A DNA stretch of 64,000 nucleotides from Methylovirgula sp963708155 (GCA_963708155.1 OY970183.1:186001-250000); one strand, 5' to 3'. Counted from the stretch's first letter, positions 34,145 to 43,988 are shown. A program made the numbers and translations. Notes: generated by a model from the letters alone, not told the origin.

Positions 34145-35374
34145 ATGCACGCGATCATCGTCGCAGATTTCGCGGAATTGACCGGCGGCGCGCAGCGGGT
34201 CGCAGTGGAATCGGCGCGCGCGCTTGCCGAGGCCGGGACGCGCGTGACCTATGTTCATGCGACGGAAACCGTCGACCCCCTACTGGTTCACCCGGCAATC
34301 GAGACTGTCTGCCTGCATCAACCCGATGTCTGGACCCTTGGGGCGGCCCGCGGCGCCGCCGCGGGAATCTGGAACACCGCCGCCGCCCGGAAGATGCGCG
34401 CAGTGCTGGCGCCCTTCGCAGATGCCTCGGAAACGATAATTCATCTGCATCAATGGACACGGGCGTTCTCGCCAGCGATTTTTCCCGTACTCACGCAGGC
34501 GCGCCTGCCGCTTTTCATCACGGCGCATGATTACTTTCTCGCTTGCCCGAACGGCGTTCTGTTTCGCTTCGATCACACTGCGCCCTGTGAGTTGCAACCG
34601 ATGTCGTTGTCCTGCATTGGCGCCAATTGCGATCCGAAAAGCTATCTGCACAAGGCGGTGCGTGTGCTGCGCACGGCGGCGACGCGACAGAGCTTCGGCA
34701 TGAGCGACGTCAATATAATTCACGTCTCAGATCGCGGCCGCGACACGCTCGCCCCCCTGCTACCGACAAACTGGCGGCACGATCGCATCGACAATCCGAT
34801 CTCCATCGCCAAGGCGCCCCCGATCGATAAGACGATGAGCGGACGAAGTTTTGCTTTCATCGGCCGGCTGACGCCGGAAAAAGGCGCCCTCCTCGCCGCA
34901 CGCGCCGCCGCGGCCGCCGATGTGCCAATTCTGTTTGTGGGTGATGGTCCCGCTGCCGCGGCTGTCAGGGCCGCATGCCCACGTGCGGAGATTACAGGCT
35001 GGCTGGCTCCGGCCACGGTCGAAACGCTGCTGCGCACGCGCGTGCGGGCCGTCGTCGCGCCTTCCCTCTGGATGGAAACCGGCCCCATGACCGTCTACGA
35101 GGCGCAGGCTTTTGGCCTTGCGACCATCGCGTCGGATCGTTGCGGCGCGGCCGAACGTGTGACGGCGCAAACCGGTTTCGTAGTCGCGCCAGAGACACAG
35201 GCCCTCGCCGGGGCCTTCAGCCGCCTCATGGATGATCGTATGGCGGAGGATATGGGCCGCGCGGCCTACCAAGCCTATTGGGCCGACCCTCCGACGCCGG
35301 CGGCGCATGCCCGGCGTCTCCTCGGGCTTTATGCCCAAAGATGCGCGCCGGACCGCAAGGCTCGGAGTTATTAA
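34145..35374 (+). CDS. Glycosyltransferase family 4, paralogue A
   Basis: About 409 residues, GT-B fold. It begins IIVADFAELTGGAQRVAVES, an acceptor-domain start in which the glycine-rich loop follows strand 1. HLHQWTRAFSPAIFPVL and FITAHDYFLACPNGVLFRFD hold the conserved His/Asp. CELQPMSLSCIGANCDPKSY contains a Cys set shared with the next gene. The donor domain has FIGRLTPEKGALLAARAAAA, LFVGDGPAAAAVRAACP and WMETGPMTVYEAQAFGLATI. It starts 16 bases after the DUF423-like gene. The pattern (HDYFLACPNG, PMSLxC) is the same as in the following gene, so the two are tandem paralogues. Confidence 0.85.
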   Translation: MHAIIVADFAELTGGAQRVAVESARALAEAGTRVTYVHATETVDPLLVHPAIETVCLHQPDVWTLGAARGAAAGIWNTAAARKMRAVLAPFADASETIIHLHQWTRAFSPAIFPVLTQARLPLFITAHDYFLACPNGVLFRFDHTAPCELQPMSLSCIGANCDPKSYLHKAVRVLRTAATRQSFGMSDVNIIHVSDRGRDTLAPLLPTNWRHDRIDNPISIAKAPPIDKTMSGRSFAFIGRLTPEKGALLAARAAAAADVPILFVGDGPAAAAVRAACPRAEITGWLAPATVETLLRTRVRAVVAPSLWMETGPMTVYEAQAFGLATIASDRCGAAERVTAQTGFVVAPETQALAGAFSRLMDDRMAEDMGRAAYQAYWADPPTPAAHARRLLGLYAQRCAPDRKARSY

Positions 35375-35425
35375 AGCTTTTCGCTTAAACAGAAACCGTC
35401 CTGCGGGAGTATTGGAACCGGCCTG

Positions 35426-36679
35426 TTGAAGATCGTCATTGTTGCCGACCATGCCCATGTCAACGGCGGGCAAGCGAAAGTCTCGATCGAGAGCGCGAAG
35501 GGCCTGGCGCTGCTCGGCCACGACGTCATCTATTTTGCCGCTGTCGGCCCGGTCGATCCCGGCCTGGCGGCGGCCCAGGTCAAGACCGTGGTGCTCGACC
35601 AGCCCGACGTGATTTCGGCCTCATCGCTCACGCGCTTCGGCGTCCAATGGCTGTGGAATGTCGCGGCGGCGCAGAAGCTTGCCGAAGTGCTTGCTGCCTG
35701 CGATCCTCGTGAATCGATTGTCCACGTTCACGCCTGGGCGAAGGCGCTTTCGCCTTCGATCGGCCCGGTCTTGAAACGCACGAAAGTGCCGCGCGTCTTC
35801 ACGATGCATGAATATTATCTCGCCTGCCCTAACGGCGGTTTCTACGACTATCCGGTCGCGCAGCCGTGCCTGCGCCAGCCGATGTCGCTGGCCTGCGTGA
35901 CGCATAATTGCAACTCGCGCAGTTACGCCCGCAAGCTGATGCGCGTTGGCCGTCATGAACTGCTCAAAGCCGGCCTGCTCGACAGTCTTAGCGACGTCAT
36001 CACCATCAGCCGTCTGCAACGCGAGATTTTGCAGCCCTATTTGCCTGCCCGCGTGCGCTATCACGACATCGCCAATCCGATCGACGTTGCGCCGCTGGGC
36101 CAGAAGCCGCAAGCGCCGCTCGGAGATTTCATTTTCGTCGGACGCCTCTCGGCGGAAAAAGGCGCAAAAATATTCGCCGAGGCCGCGCGGCGCGCCGGCC
36201 AACGAGCGATTTTCATCGGCGACGGACCCGCGGCCGACGAATTGCGGGCGCTCTATCCGGAGGCCAAGATTCTCGGCTGGAAATCTCCTGCCGAGGTCAA
36301 GCAATTGATGCGCGCCGCGCGGGCGCTCGTCTTTCCCTCGGTCTGGTATGAGGGCCAGCCGCTGACCGTGCTCGAATCGCTCGGTCTCGGCACGCCGGTC
36401 ATCGTCAGCGACGTCTGCGCCGGACGCGAAGCCGTGCAAAATGGCGTCAACGGTCTGTGGTTTAAATCCGCCGACCCGGAATCGCTCGCTTCTGCGCTGC
36501 GGCAGCTCTCGGACGACGACACGGCGCGGCAGATGTCGCGCGCCGCCTACGATCTTTATTGGGCAAAGCCGCTCACCCTCGAACGCCATCTTGATGCGCT
36601 GGTCGCGCTCTACCGAGGTGTCCTTGGGGAAGCGCCACAACCTGCCCCGGCATTTGACGCCTCGCCCCGGAATCCCTAA
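35426..36679 (+). CDS. Glycosyltransferase family 4, paralogue B
   Basis: About 417 residues starting at TTG 35426 (KIVIVADHAHVNGGQAKVSI). It shares with the upstream gene the pattern HVHAWAKALSPSIGPVLKR, TMHEYYLACPNGGFYDYP, CLRQPMSLACVTHNCNSRSY. Its donor domain has FIFVGRLSAEKGAKIFAEAA, FIGDGPAADELRALYPEAKI and WYEGQPLTVLESLGLGTPVI. The Cys residues around 'PMSLxC...NC' are kept in both. It is the last sugar gene of the cluster; a response-regulator-like gene follows 45 bases later. Confidence 0.86.
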   Translation: MKIVIVADHAHVNGGQAKVSIESAKGLALLGHDVIYFAAVGPVDPGLAAAQVKTVVLDQPDVISASSLTRFGVQWLWNVAAAQKLAEVLAACDPRESIVHVHAWAKALSPSIGPVLKRTKVPRVFTMHEYYLACPNGGFYDYPVAQPCLRQPMSLACVTHNCNSRSYARKLMRVGRHELLKAGLLDSLSDVITISRLQREILQPYLPARVRYHDIANPIDVAPLGQKPQAPLGDFIFVGRLSAEKGAKIFAEAARRAGQRAIFIGDGPAADELRALYPEAKILGWKSPAEVKQLMRAARALVFPSVWYEGQPLTVLESLGLGTPVIVSDVCAGREAVQNGVNGLWFKSADPESLASALRQLSDDDTARQMSRAAYDLYWAKPLTLERHLDALVALYRGVLGEAPQPAPAFDASPRNP

Positions 36680-36724
36680 GCATCGCCCGGATGGACCTCC
36701 TGAAGCGGCGGGTGGCGTGGCAAA

Positions 36725-37120
36725 GTGAACGAGCCAATAATTCCTCATGAAAGCGCGCACCCGGCACGCATTCTCGTGATGGAGGACGAGCCGCTCATCG
36801 CGATGATGCTCACCGATATGCTTGAAGAGCTCGGTTTCACGATCGCCGCGTCTTTCGCCCATGTCGCCCCGGCGCTGGAATATCTTGCCGAAAACGGTGT
36901 CGATATCGCCTTGCTCGACGTCAACCTCGGCAACGAGAAGATCGATCCGATCGCCGACTTTCTTGCCGAGCGCGGCTGTCCTTTCGTTTTCACGACGGGA
37001 TATGGGCGCACCGGAATCCCAGCCTCGCACGCTGGCCGGGCGGTACTACAGAAGCCGTTTCAGATCAGCAGCCTGGAGACAACGCTGCGCGAGCAAATGA
37101 ATTTGCCCAACGGGCGCTGA
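36725..37120 (+). CDS. Stand-alone response-regulator receiver protein
   Basis: 131 residues starting at GTG 36725. Receiver fold: acidic pair RILVMEDEPLIAMML, phosphorylation Asp in DIALLDVNLGNEKI, switch Thr in FVFTTGYGRTGIP and Lys in AVLQKPFQ. There is no output domain. The 'GYGRTGIP' loop and the overall length fit the small alphaproteobacterial receivers of the general stress/HWE-kinase circle. The cognate kinase is not obvious nearby. Confidence 0.82.
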   Translation: MNEPIIPHESAHPARILVMEDEPLIAMMLTDMLEELGFTIAASFAHVAPALEYLAENGVDIALLDVNLGNEKIDPIADFLAERGCPFVFTTGYGRTGIPASHAGRAVLQKPFQISSLETTLREQMNLPNGR

Positions 37121-37133
37121 TGCGGCTTTTGAC

Positions 37134-37979
37134 TTAGTCCGAGCGCGGCGGCGAATTCCAGCGAGGATGCGGGATTCTGGCGCCGTTGAATTGCTGCTGC
37201 TGCGACCTGTTGCCGACGAAGGCCTGGCCGAGATTGACCATGCCGATCGTATCAGGCCCCGGCATGGAATCGGGATCGTTCGGCAGCGGCGGATCGGCAA
37301 CGCCGAAATGCGCGGCGGAATCGCTCAAGCCGTCGCCGCCCTTGCCGCCGGACAGCGCCGCATAATTTGCATCGAGCGCCTGCAGCGATGTCTGACCGGG
37401 GCTCGCGATAAAATCGTGACGCCCGCTTACGTGCACGGTGAAGCCGGAGCGCAGCAGGAGCTGGTGGCCGGCGTCATTGGCGACGTCGATATGGCCATAG
37501 TGCGACATCACACTCACGCCACCCGGACCGACACTGACCGTCATCATGCCGCCACGTACGCCGATCGTGGCGACCGGCGTCAGCACCTTGACCCCGGTTG
37601 TGTGGCTGATCTGGCCGCCGATAAAACGCATGACGCCCCGCGCCATCGTTGCCGTCATGACGCCCTTTCCGGTCGCCGGGTCATAGACGTATTTGTCGAT
37701 GACCAATGTCGAATTGCGCCCAATCGACAAACTCGTGCGGTCGAGAAAGAGGACGTTCAGCGTCCCCTCGCCGCCGGTCTGGATAAGCTCATTGGCGATG
37801 ACGCGCGCCCCAATCACCATGTTGCGGGTTTTTTCTCCGGGCGGTGTGCCGAGCGAGAGCGGCGTGACGGCGCCGACAGTGCCGACGGTCTGCGCTGCGG
37901 CCTGTCCCGGCGACACAGCCAGAGCCCCAAGCGCAAGCGCAAGTATTGGCGTCCATGATCCCGCGCGGCTGATCGGCAT
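37134..37979 (-). CDS. Secreted FecR-domain protein
   Basis: About 281 residues. Signal peptide (WTPILALALGALAVSPGQAAA). The FecR-type beta domain spans residues about 55-150: RVIANELIQTGGEGTLNVLF, LDRTSLSIGRNSTLVIDKY, VMTATMARGVMRFIGGQISH and GVKVLTPVATIGVRGG, the 'TPVATIGVRGT' hallmark. A low-complexity C-terminal region has Asp/Pro/Asn. It is not part of a sigma-factor/TonB set here. It lies 17 bases downstream of the TPR/beta-barrel gene in the same direction, as in many alphaproteobacterial FecR-TPR pairs thought to act at the cell surface. Confidence 0.85.
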   Translation of the reverse strand: MPISRAGSWTPILALALGALAVSPGQAAAQTVGTVGAVTPLSLGTPPGEKTRNMVIGARVIANELIQTGGEGTLNVLFLDRTSLSIGRNSTLVIDKYVYDPATGKGVMTATMARGVMRFIGGQISHTTGVKVLTPVATIGVRGGMMTVSVGPGGVSVMSHYGHIDVANDAGHQLLLRSGFTVHVSGRHDFIASPGQTSLQALDANYAALSGGKGGDGLSDSAAHFGVADPPLPNDPDSMPGPDTIGMVNLGQAFVGNRSQQQQFNGARIPHPRWNSPPRSD

Positions 37980-37996
37980 AGGCTCAGCTCCCTGCT

Positions 37997-39338
37997 TCAG
38001 AATCGCGCCGTGGGCCCGAAGAGGACCGTCACGTCATCATTGGTGAAATTCGGCAAATTCGAGTTTGTCCGCGCATATTGCAACATGCCGGACAGGCCGA
38101 GATTTGCAGTGATCGGCATATCGAGCAGAACACCGCCGTAATAGGCGAAATCGCACCGACGAACGTAAGGATTGACCGCCGGCGTCTGGCGCGTCGAAGG
38201 CATCCCACAGTGCGCTGAAATAGGGCGTGACACTCCATTGCAGCGGCATCCAGGGAAACGGCGGCGCGAATTCGTCGTGGAACGAGACCTGGACGCCGCC
38301 CTGGTTGAAGCTCTGCCACGGGTTCACGGCGCTGGCGCGCGCATAGATCGGCCGCACATCGATCGACATCAGTTCGGTGAACCGATAGATCCCGTCCGCA
38401 GACACCGAAATGTAGTCGCCGTCGCCGAGGGAGGTGATCTGATAGCGGCCCGGGTTATTGACGGAAATGTGCCGCCATTCGACATCCGGCGCGATGGACC
38501 AGTCCCGCGCCGTATCGAAACCGAGCGTGATACCAGCGCCGCCGGAATTGAGATAGGTTTCGCCGCCGATCCACGAAAGATTGCCGACAAGATAGGGCTT
38601 GATCGTCACGCCTGGCAAATTGGCGGGATCGAGCGCGAGACGCGGGCCGATATTGGCCTCGACATAGCCGAGATCGAATTGCGAGAGCGAAAACTGGCTC
38701 GTCCCATAGCCGATGAAATTCGTCTCGATCCGGTCGCCACGCTGATTTTCGAAGTCATAAACATTGCTGATCTTGGCAAGGCCGAAGACCTCGCCATCAG
38801 ATTGCTGCGGGACATTCGAGCCCTGCGGCACATCATGCCCGAAGAAGCTGAGAAACCCGGTTTCGGGCAGCGCTGCGACATTCGATTGATACCCGACGCC
38901 GGTTTGCAGAAAGCCACTCCACCGGATCGGCTGGAGCTGTTTTTCCGCTTCCGGCAGATAGGCCGTGAGCCGCGCCCGCAGTTGGACGGGAAGATCCGGC
39001 GCCGCCCCCGCGGCTTTGAAATAATGCACGGCGTTGTCATAAGAGCCGAGGCGAAAATAGAGCGTCGCAAGTTCAAAATTGGCACGCGCGAGATGCGGCG
39101 CAAATGCGAGTACGCGCTCCAGCGCCGAAATCGCCGCCTCATAATCGCCGAGCGCTTCGGAGACCTGGACATATTGAAAGACGAGGTCGAAATTTCGCGG
39201 CGCTTGCAGGGTCGCAGCGAGCAGCCTCGCTTGCGTTGCGGCAAGCGCTTGGCGATCCGCGCGATTATCCGCTTGCGCGGCGAAAACCGCGCAAAAGGAA
39301 AAACCCAGCCCAGCAAGTAAAAGCTGGAACTTTCGCAC
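37997..39338 (-). CDS. TPR-containing outer-membrane beta-barrel protein, one frameshift
   Basis: About 445 residues. Signal peptide (LLLAGLGFSFCAVFAAQA). TPR-like repeats occupy residues about 30-130 (YEAAISALERVLAFAPHLAR, YFRLGSYDNAVHYFKAAGA). A C-terminal barrel (WSGFLQTGVGYQSNVAA, then many alternating strands) ends in a terminal Phe, NDDVTVLFGPTARF, a classic outer-membrane insertion signal. That true end is in another frame after a break near 38189 (one extra G); the uncorrected frame would end at 38037 in nonsense. The architecture matches surface-lipoprotein-assembly-modifier-like proteins. It probably works with the FecR protein just downstream. Confidence 0.82.
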
Positions 39339-39717
39339 GATAGCGCCCCCACGCTTGACCGCCGCGTCATAGATCCGCGGTCTTATACGGCTGGGGCAAG
39401 TCTAGAGATCAAAAGGATTCCAGCAAGGGGGGCGCTCGCGCAAAAGTCAAATCTGGCCGCGGGTGTGTCTCATCGGCACTTGTGCGCAATCCGTGGTGTG
39501 ACAAAGGCTTAGCTCGGGCGGGGCCTTGATTTTGCCGTGCAGGCTAGCCACACAGGCGGGGAACCGCGTCGGAAAACATAAAGATGATCAATTCTCGTGG
39601 GTTAGAGCCGAATGCCGCGGTCCGCTGGGATGCAAGGCTAGGCACCGCCTGTCCCCGGTTCTAGTTTATGGCAAAGCGCGCCGCGCTGATCAGCCGACCT
39701 ATGGGCTCTGAACGCGA
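39339..39717. other. 379-base intergenic region between divergent TPR-barrel and AsmA genes
   Basis: No convincing ORF, RNA or repeat. It must hold the promoters of both divergent genes. I see no clear sigma-70 hexamers or strong hairpin. Confidence 0.5.
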
Positions 39718-41598
39718 ATGATCGAAATTGTCTCCGGCGCAAGAACGGAGCTCTTGGCCCGCAGGAACCGGGCAAGAGCCGCCGCCGCCGTTGCGCTGGC
39801 CCTCGTCCTCGCGCTCGTCACCCTCTGGTCGGCGCCGCGACTGCTGTCGGCCGATCTTTTGAGCCGAGAAGTCGCCGCGCAAATTCAGCACGCCACCGGG
39901 CTCACGACCAAAATCGAGGGGCAGACGGAATTTCGCTTTCTGCTGCGTCCGCGCCTGATCATCCGCAACATCCGTGTTGCCGATGCTTCGGGCGCCATAC
40001 GGGTCGATGCGCCCGAGGTTATCGGCTATCTGCGTCTTCTCCCCCTCCTCGTCGGACGCTTTGAAATTGGCCAGGCGGTTCTTTACCACCCGAAATTCTA
40101 TGCAAGGCTCGATCGCGCGCCCGCCGGCCGTGGCGACATTCAACAGGCCGCAAACGCCGCGACGGACGATTTCCGGCGGCTTCAGGCCCCCCTCGGGACG
40201 ATGGACATTGTCGATGGCGAAGTCCGGCTCGCGGCGAAGACGCTTGCCTCGGATATCGCGATCGAGGCGATCGACATGCGCGCGAGCTGGCCGCGCCTCA
40301 GCGCCTCCGCGAATTTTGCCGGACGCCTGACCTACCGCAACACTGCCGTGCGTTTTCAGGGTTGGCTGGAACAGCCACTCGAGGTTTTGCGCGGCGGCGA
40401 TTCCGCCGGCGTTTTCCAGCTCAGATCGGACCTGCTCACCTTCTGGACCTCCGGCCATCTCTCCGGCGGTCCCAAGGTGGAATACAGCGGCTCCGTTTCG
40501 GCAACCGCGCCGTCTCTGCGCACCTTCGCCGAAACGATTGGCTACACGTTCTCCAAGCACGGCACATTCGCCGATCTGGCCCTCTCCTGCGACGTCGATG
40601 TCGCCGCCGGCAACGCCACCTTCACAAATCTGACTCTGCGCCTCGACGGTAACGACTATCAGGGCAATCTCGAAATCCAGAATGTCGCGCACAGCCCGCA
40701 GATTTCGGGCACGCTGGCGAGCGATTTTCTTGACGTCACACCATTCTTGACCGGGGTGCGTGAGCCTGCGGTCTCCTCCGGCCTCTGGAGCCGCAAGCCG
40801 CTGGATCTGCCGCAGCTAGACCTCGCCAACCTCGATCTGCGCGTCTCTGCGACACGGCTGCGGCTTTATGATCTGGAAGTCCACGACGCCGCTTTGTCGC
40901 TTTTGGCCAAGCCAGGCATGATCGATCTGGCCCTGGCCGAGGCGACCGCTAACACCGGCGCGATTCGTGGCCGCTTCGCGCTGACGGAAAAGGATCGTGT
41001 CTTCGATCTGCGCGTCAGCGGCAGCGGCAGCGGGATCGATCTTCAGCCGATGGTGTTCGAGGGTGAGCGCCCGCTGACGGGGTCTCTCGACGCCTCGCTC
41101 CGGCTCGAAAGTTCGGGCCAGGACGTTAACGCCCTGATGCAGGGGCTGAACGGCGAAGCCGCGTTTTCCGCGAGCAATGGTTCGTTCAATGGCGTCGATC
41201 TGGTCCAGACCCTGGCACACACCCGTGGCCGCAAGCCCGGCGAGAAGCTCGACACCGTGTCGGGGACGACAAGTTACGATCATTTGACGCTTAACCTGAC
41301 GCTCGCCAAGGGGGTCGCGGCGGTCTCGGACGGCCAGATCAGCGGCCCGAATTTGCAGCTCGGGCTTGCCGGTGCGATCGATATAGGGCGCCGTCAGCTC
41401 GATATTCTATCGCTCGCCGAGATCGGTGAAGCAGCCGGCAAGACAACCCATGCGGCGCCGGCGCGTTTCGAATTGAAAGGGCCCTGGTCAGCGCCGCGCT
41501 TCTTTGTCGGTCCGGCGAATCTCGTGCTGCCAAAGTCCGTGCCGCAAAAGGACGCCCTGCCCGCGACGACGATGTCGCCGCCGCCAGCGCAGGAATAG
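39718..41598 (+). CDS. AsmA-family protein
   Basis: 626 residues. One N-terminal membrane helix (AAAVALALVLALVTLWSAP) anchors a long periplasmic region. The N-terminal AsmA domain is marked by HATGLTTKIEGQTEFRF and LRPRLIIRNIRVADASG. The C-terminal AsmA_2 region has LEVHDAALSLLAKPGMIDLA, PLTGSLDASLRLESSGQDVN, LMQGLNGEAAFSASNGSFNG, GTTSYDHLTLNLTLAKGVA and IDIGRRQLDIL. Family members are bridge-like lipid-transfer proteins linked to outer-membrane lipid homeostasis. Monocistronic: the next gene is convergent and ends 7 bases away. Confidence 0.88.
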   Translation: MIEIVSGARTELLARRNRARAAAAVALALVLALVTLWSAPRLLSADLLSREVAAQIQHATGLTTKIEGQTEFRFLLRPRLIIRNIRVADASGAIRVDAPEVIGYLRLLPLLVGRFEIGQAVLYHPKFYARLDRAPAGRGDIQQAANAATDDFRRLQAPLGTMDIVDGEVRLAAKTLASDIAIEAIDMRASWPRLSASANFAGRLTYRNTAVRFQGWLEQPLEVLRGGDSAGVFQLRSDLLTFWTSGHLSGGPKVEYSGSVSATAPSLRTFAETIGYTFSKHGTFADLALSCDVDVAAGNATFTNLTLRLDGNDYQGNLEIQNVAHSPQISGTLASDFLDVTPFLTGVREPAVSSGLWSRKPLDLPQLDLANLDLRVSATRLRLYDLEVHDAALSLLAKPGMIDLALAEATANTGAIRGRFALTEKDRVFDLRVSGSGSGIDLQPMVFEGERPLTGSLDASLRLESSGQDVNALMQGLNGEAAFSASNGSFNGVDLVQTLAHTRGRKPGEKLDTVSGTTSYDHLTLNLTLAKGVAAVSDGQISGPNLQLGLAGAIDIGRRQLDILSLAEIGEAAGKTTHAAPARFELKGPWSAPRFFVGPANLVLPKSVPQKDALPATTMSPPPAQE

Positions 41599-41604
41599 GC
41601 AAAA

Positions 41605-42294
41605 TCAGCGGTCGTCGCGCAAAGCCTCGGCGAGCCGCGCCTCCAGAACCTGCGGCTTTGAGAGGACCAGCGCGCCGCGCGTCTTTTCCAGCAGGCCCTC
41701 TTGCGCCATGGCGGAAAGTTCGCGCGTCACCTGCTCGCGCCGGCAGCCGATCCGCGCCGCAAGCACATGATGGAACGGCGGCGGCGTGACCGAGCGTTCC
41801 CCCGGTCGCCCGGGCCGCGGGCCGGCCATTCGCAGCAGTTCGGAATAAAGCCGGTGCTTGAGATCGAAAATCGAATGTTCGGTCAGACGCGCGTTGAGCT
41901 CGCGTACCCGTGCGGTCAGCAGATGCAGCACTCGGTCGCAAACCGTCGGCGAGGCGAAGATCACTTCCCGGAAGACATTGGCCGGCATGATGCAGAGTTC
42001 GGCCTTGGTCAACGCGGTGACATTGGCCGAACGCTTCGTGCTGTCTATGGCCGAAAGCTCACCGAAGAACTGTCCGGCACGCATTTCGGCAAGAATCACT
42101 TCCTTGCCGGCCTGCGTGCGAATCAGGATTCGCACCTCGCCGGCGATGATGAAATAGACGTCGGAGGTTTCGTCCTCATAATCGATGACGACCTCGCCCT
42201 CATCGAAACGTCGCCAGGAACAGCGACGGTCGAACAGATTGAAATCAAGGTCGGTTACGTCCTTGAAAAAAGGAACACGTGCAAGGGTCTGCAT
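41605..42294 (-). CDS. Crp/Fnr-family regulator
   Basis: About 229 residues. The cyclic-nucleotide-binding beta roll has FDEGEVVIDYEDETSDVYFI, AGEVRILIRTQAGKEVILAE and AGQFFGELSAIDSTKRSANV, the FGExxA...R-S type phosphate-binding cassette of genuine cAMP binders. A helix-turn-helix follows (HHVLAARIGCRREQVTRELS, MAQEGLLEKTRG). I chose ATG 42294 (MQTLARVPFF). Note that the RR-cyclase gene at 46938 is a possible cAMP source in the same region. Confidence 0.86.
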   Translation of the reverse strand: MQTLARVPFFKDVTDLDFNLFDRRCSWRRFDEGEVVIDYEDETSDVYFIIAGEVRILIRTQAGKEVILAEMRAGQFFGELSAIDSTKRSANVTALTKAELCIMPANVFREVIFASPTVCDRVLHLLTARVRELNARLTEHSIFDLKHRLYSELLRMAGPRPGRPGERSVTPPPFHHVLAARIGCRREQVTRELSAMAQEGLLEKTRGALVLSKPQVLEARLAEALRDDR

Positions 42295-42572
42295 GACTTT
42301 TCGCCCCCGACGCCGATGCAATTTCCCGGCGCGATTATTCTAGTGACCGCCGACTTCAGCAACGCGCCGCAACGCGCGGGCAACCCGTAAGCAGGCGATT
42401 CCGAGCTTTCCCCAATTTCGCTGCTCGCAACGTACTAGCCATTAGCATAACAATCGTCATTGGCCCAACGCGGCCGGAAACAGAGTGATGGCGTCGCCGC
42501 GATTGATGCCCGAAATCGGCAACGATGGTGCCGGGCGCGATCAGCAGCGACGAAGATATTCGGCATGGGTTC

Positions 42573-43439
42573 TCAGGATGCGGCCTCATAGCGATAGCGC
42601 GCCGCGTGGCGGCCCGTCGCACCCGGCGGCAGAACACGCATCGAAGGCTTGTCGAACAAATCGCCGGTGAAATCCTCCGGGTCGCCGAAGCCTGTCCACT
42701 GCTCGATGCAGAGGTAGCCATTGCCGGGCCGGCACCAGACGCCCCAATGGGCGAAGTCCTCGCCTTCGACGGTGATCGCCGCGCCGTCCGGGGCTTCGAA
42801 GCGCAGGCTGCCGCTCGCCGCGTTGAGGAAGCAGAGTGCGTCATTCTCGAAAAGGCTCGGCGCCAGCGGCAAAATCGCACCTTCCAGCGGCAGCCTGCGG
42901 GAGGTGCGCGCGATCAATCCGCCCGGCGCGATCCACGGGACCACCGGATTTTCCGGCATTGCAAAACGAAGCTGGTAGTCCGCCGCGACACCCCCGGCGA
43001 AAGGCCAGCGGAAGCCGGGATGGAGGCCGCAGGCATAGGGCATCGGCCGCTCGCCGGTATTCGCCACCGTGAGCACCGTCGAGACCGCCCCCTCCTCCAC
43101 GACGTAATCGACAGTAAAAGTAAAATCAAAGGGATAGAGCCGCCGCGTCGCCGCATCGCTGGCGAGCTGGAAGCGCACGCGGTCGGCATGCTGGGTAACG
43201 AGGCGGAATTCCCGCTGGCGGGCAAAACCATGCAGGGCCAGTGGATAGGTTTTGCCTTCGACGCGGACTTCGCCGTTGCGAGTCCAGCCGACAATCGGAA
43301 ACAGCAGCGGCGCCGTCTCCGGCCAGACCTCCGGGCGCGAATCCCAGAGCAAGGAACGGTCGCCAACCGCCCACGTCATAATCTCGGCGCCTTGTCGCGC
43401 GACGCTTACGGCCGTTGCACCACTCCTGATGACGATCAT
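42573..43439 (-). CDS. Aldose 1-epimerase family protein (galactose mutarotase-like)
   Basis: 288 residues. Mutarotase beta-sandwich: VIRSGATAVSVARQGAEIMT, LFPIVGWTRNGEV, LALHGFARQREFRL (His), TVDYVVEEGAVSTVLTVANT, PMPYACGLHPGFRWPFAGGV (second His) and YLCIEQWTGFGDPEDF (Glu). These resemble the D-hexose-6-phosphate epimerase/LacX subgroup. Cytosolic. The 250 bases after its stop (42322-42572) hold no supported gene. Confidence 0.88.
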   Translation of the reverse strand: MIVIRSGATAVSVARQGAEIMTWAVGDRSLLWDSRPEVWPETAPLLFPIVGWTRNGEVRVEGKTYPLALHGFARQREFRLVTQHADRVRFQLASDAATRRLYPFDFTFTVDYVVEEGAVSTVLTVANTGERPMPYACGLHPGFRWPFAGGVAADYQLRFAMPENPVVPWIAPGGLIARTSRRLPLEGAILPLAPSLFENDALCFLNAASGSLRFEAPDGAAITVEGEDFAHWGVWCRPGNGYLCIEQWTGFGDPEDFTGDLFDKPSMRVLPPGATGRHAARYRYEAAS

Positions 43440-43610
43440 GTTGTAAGTCCGTATAATTCAGCGGGTTACGTGGTTAATGGGAGAACTGTCCGGGTGCGTT
43501 AGCGCACATTGAGGACGTTCCGCAGGCGCTAAGGGGTCGCATTACGGAAGCTTTATTGCAAAGTCGCCGTATTCTGCCCCTTAACTCCTCAGTCACATGA
43601 AGAGGTCCGC

Positions 43611-43988
43611 ATGAGAACTTGGTTGCTGACGGGGGCGACGACAGTTCTGGCAACAGCGGCGGCACTGGCGATGGTGTCGACCAAGCCGGGTCCGATCGGC
43701 GAATGGAAAATCGCCGACGGCACAGCCAATGTAGCCATCCAGCCCTGCGGCACGAATCTCTGCGGTTTCGTTTCCTGGGCCAAGGAAAGTTCGGCCACCC
43801 TCGGCCGCAAGGTTCTCATCGACATGAAGCCCAACGGCCATTCCTGGTTCGGGACGGCGGTCAACGTCATGGACGGCGAGCAATATTCGGCCCGCATGTC
43901 GCTGCAAGGCCCCACGAGCCTCAAGGTCGAGGGCTGCGTCGTGGGCGGCATGATCTGCGGCGGTCAGGTCTGGTCGCGGGTCAAGTAA
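43611..43988 (+). CDS. Secreted DUF2147-type protein
   Basis: 125 residues. Signal peptide (WLLTGATTVLATAAALAMVS). The mature part is PIGEWKIADGTANVAIQPCG, LCGFVSWAKE, DGEQYSARMSLQGPTSLKVE and GCVVGGMICGGQVWSR. It is a small beta-barrel of the DUF2147 family, whose hallmarks are a G-x-W start, 'CG...LCG' and a terminal 'W'. Periplasmic; function unknown. Confidence 0.82.
   Translation: MRTWLLTGATTVLATAAALAMVSTKPGPIGEWKIADGTANVAIQPCGTNLCGFVSWAKESSATLGRKVLIDMKPNGHSWFGTAVNVMDGEQYSARMSLQGPTSLKVEGCVVGGMICGGQVWSRVK

Noticed and set aside
42421..42572. A small minus-strand gene ending INRGDAITLFPAALGQ, reminiscent of ThiS/MoaD-like tails
   Set aside because: It needs a frame repair, has no credible start or upstream half, and the similarity is too short to support.
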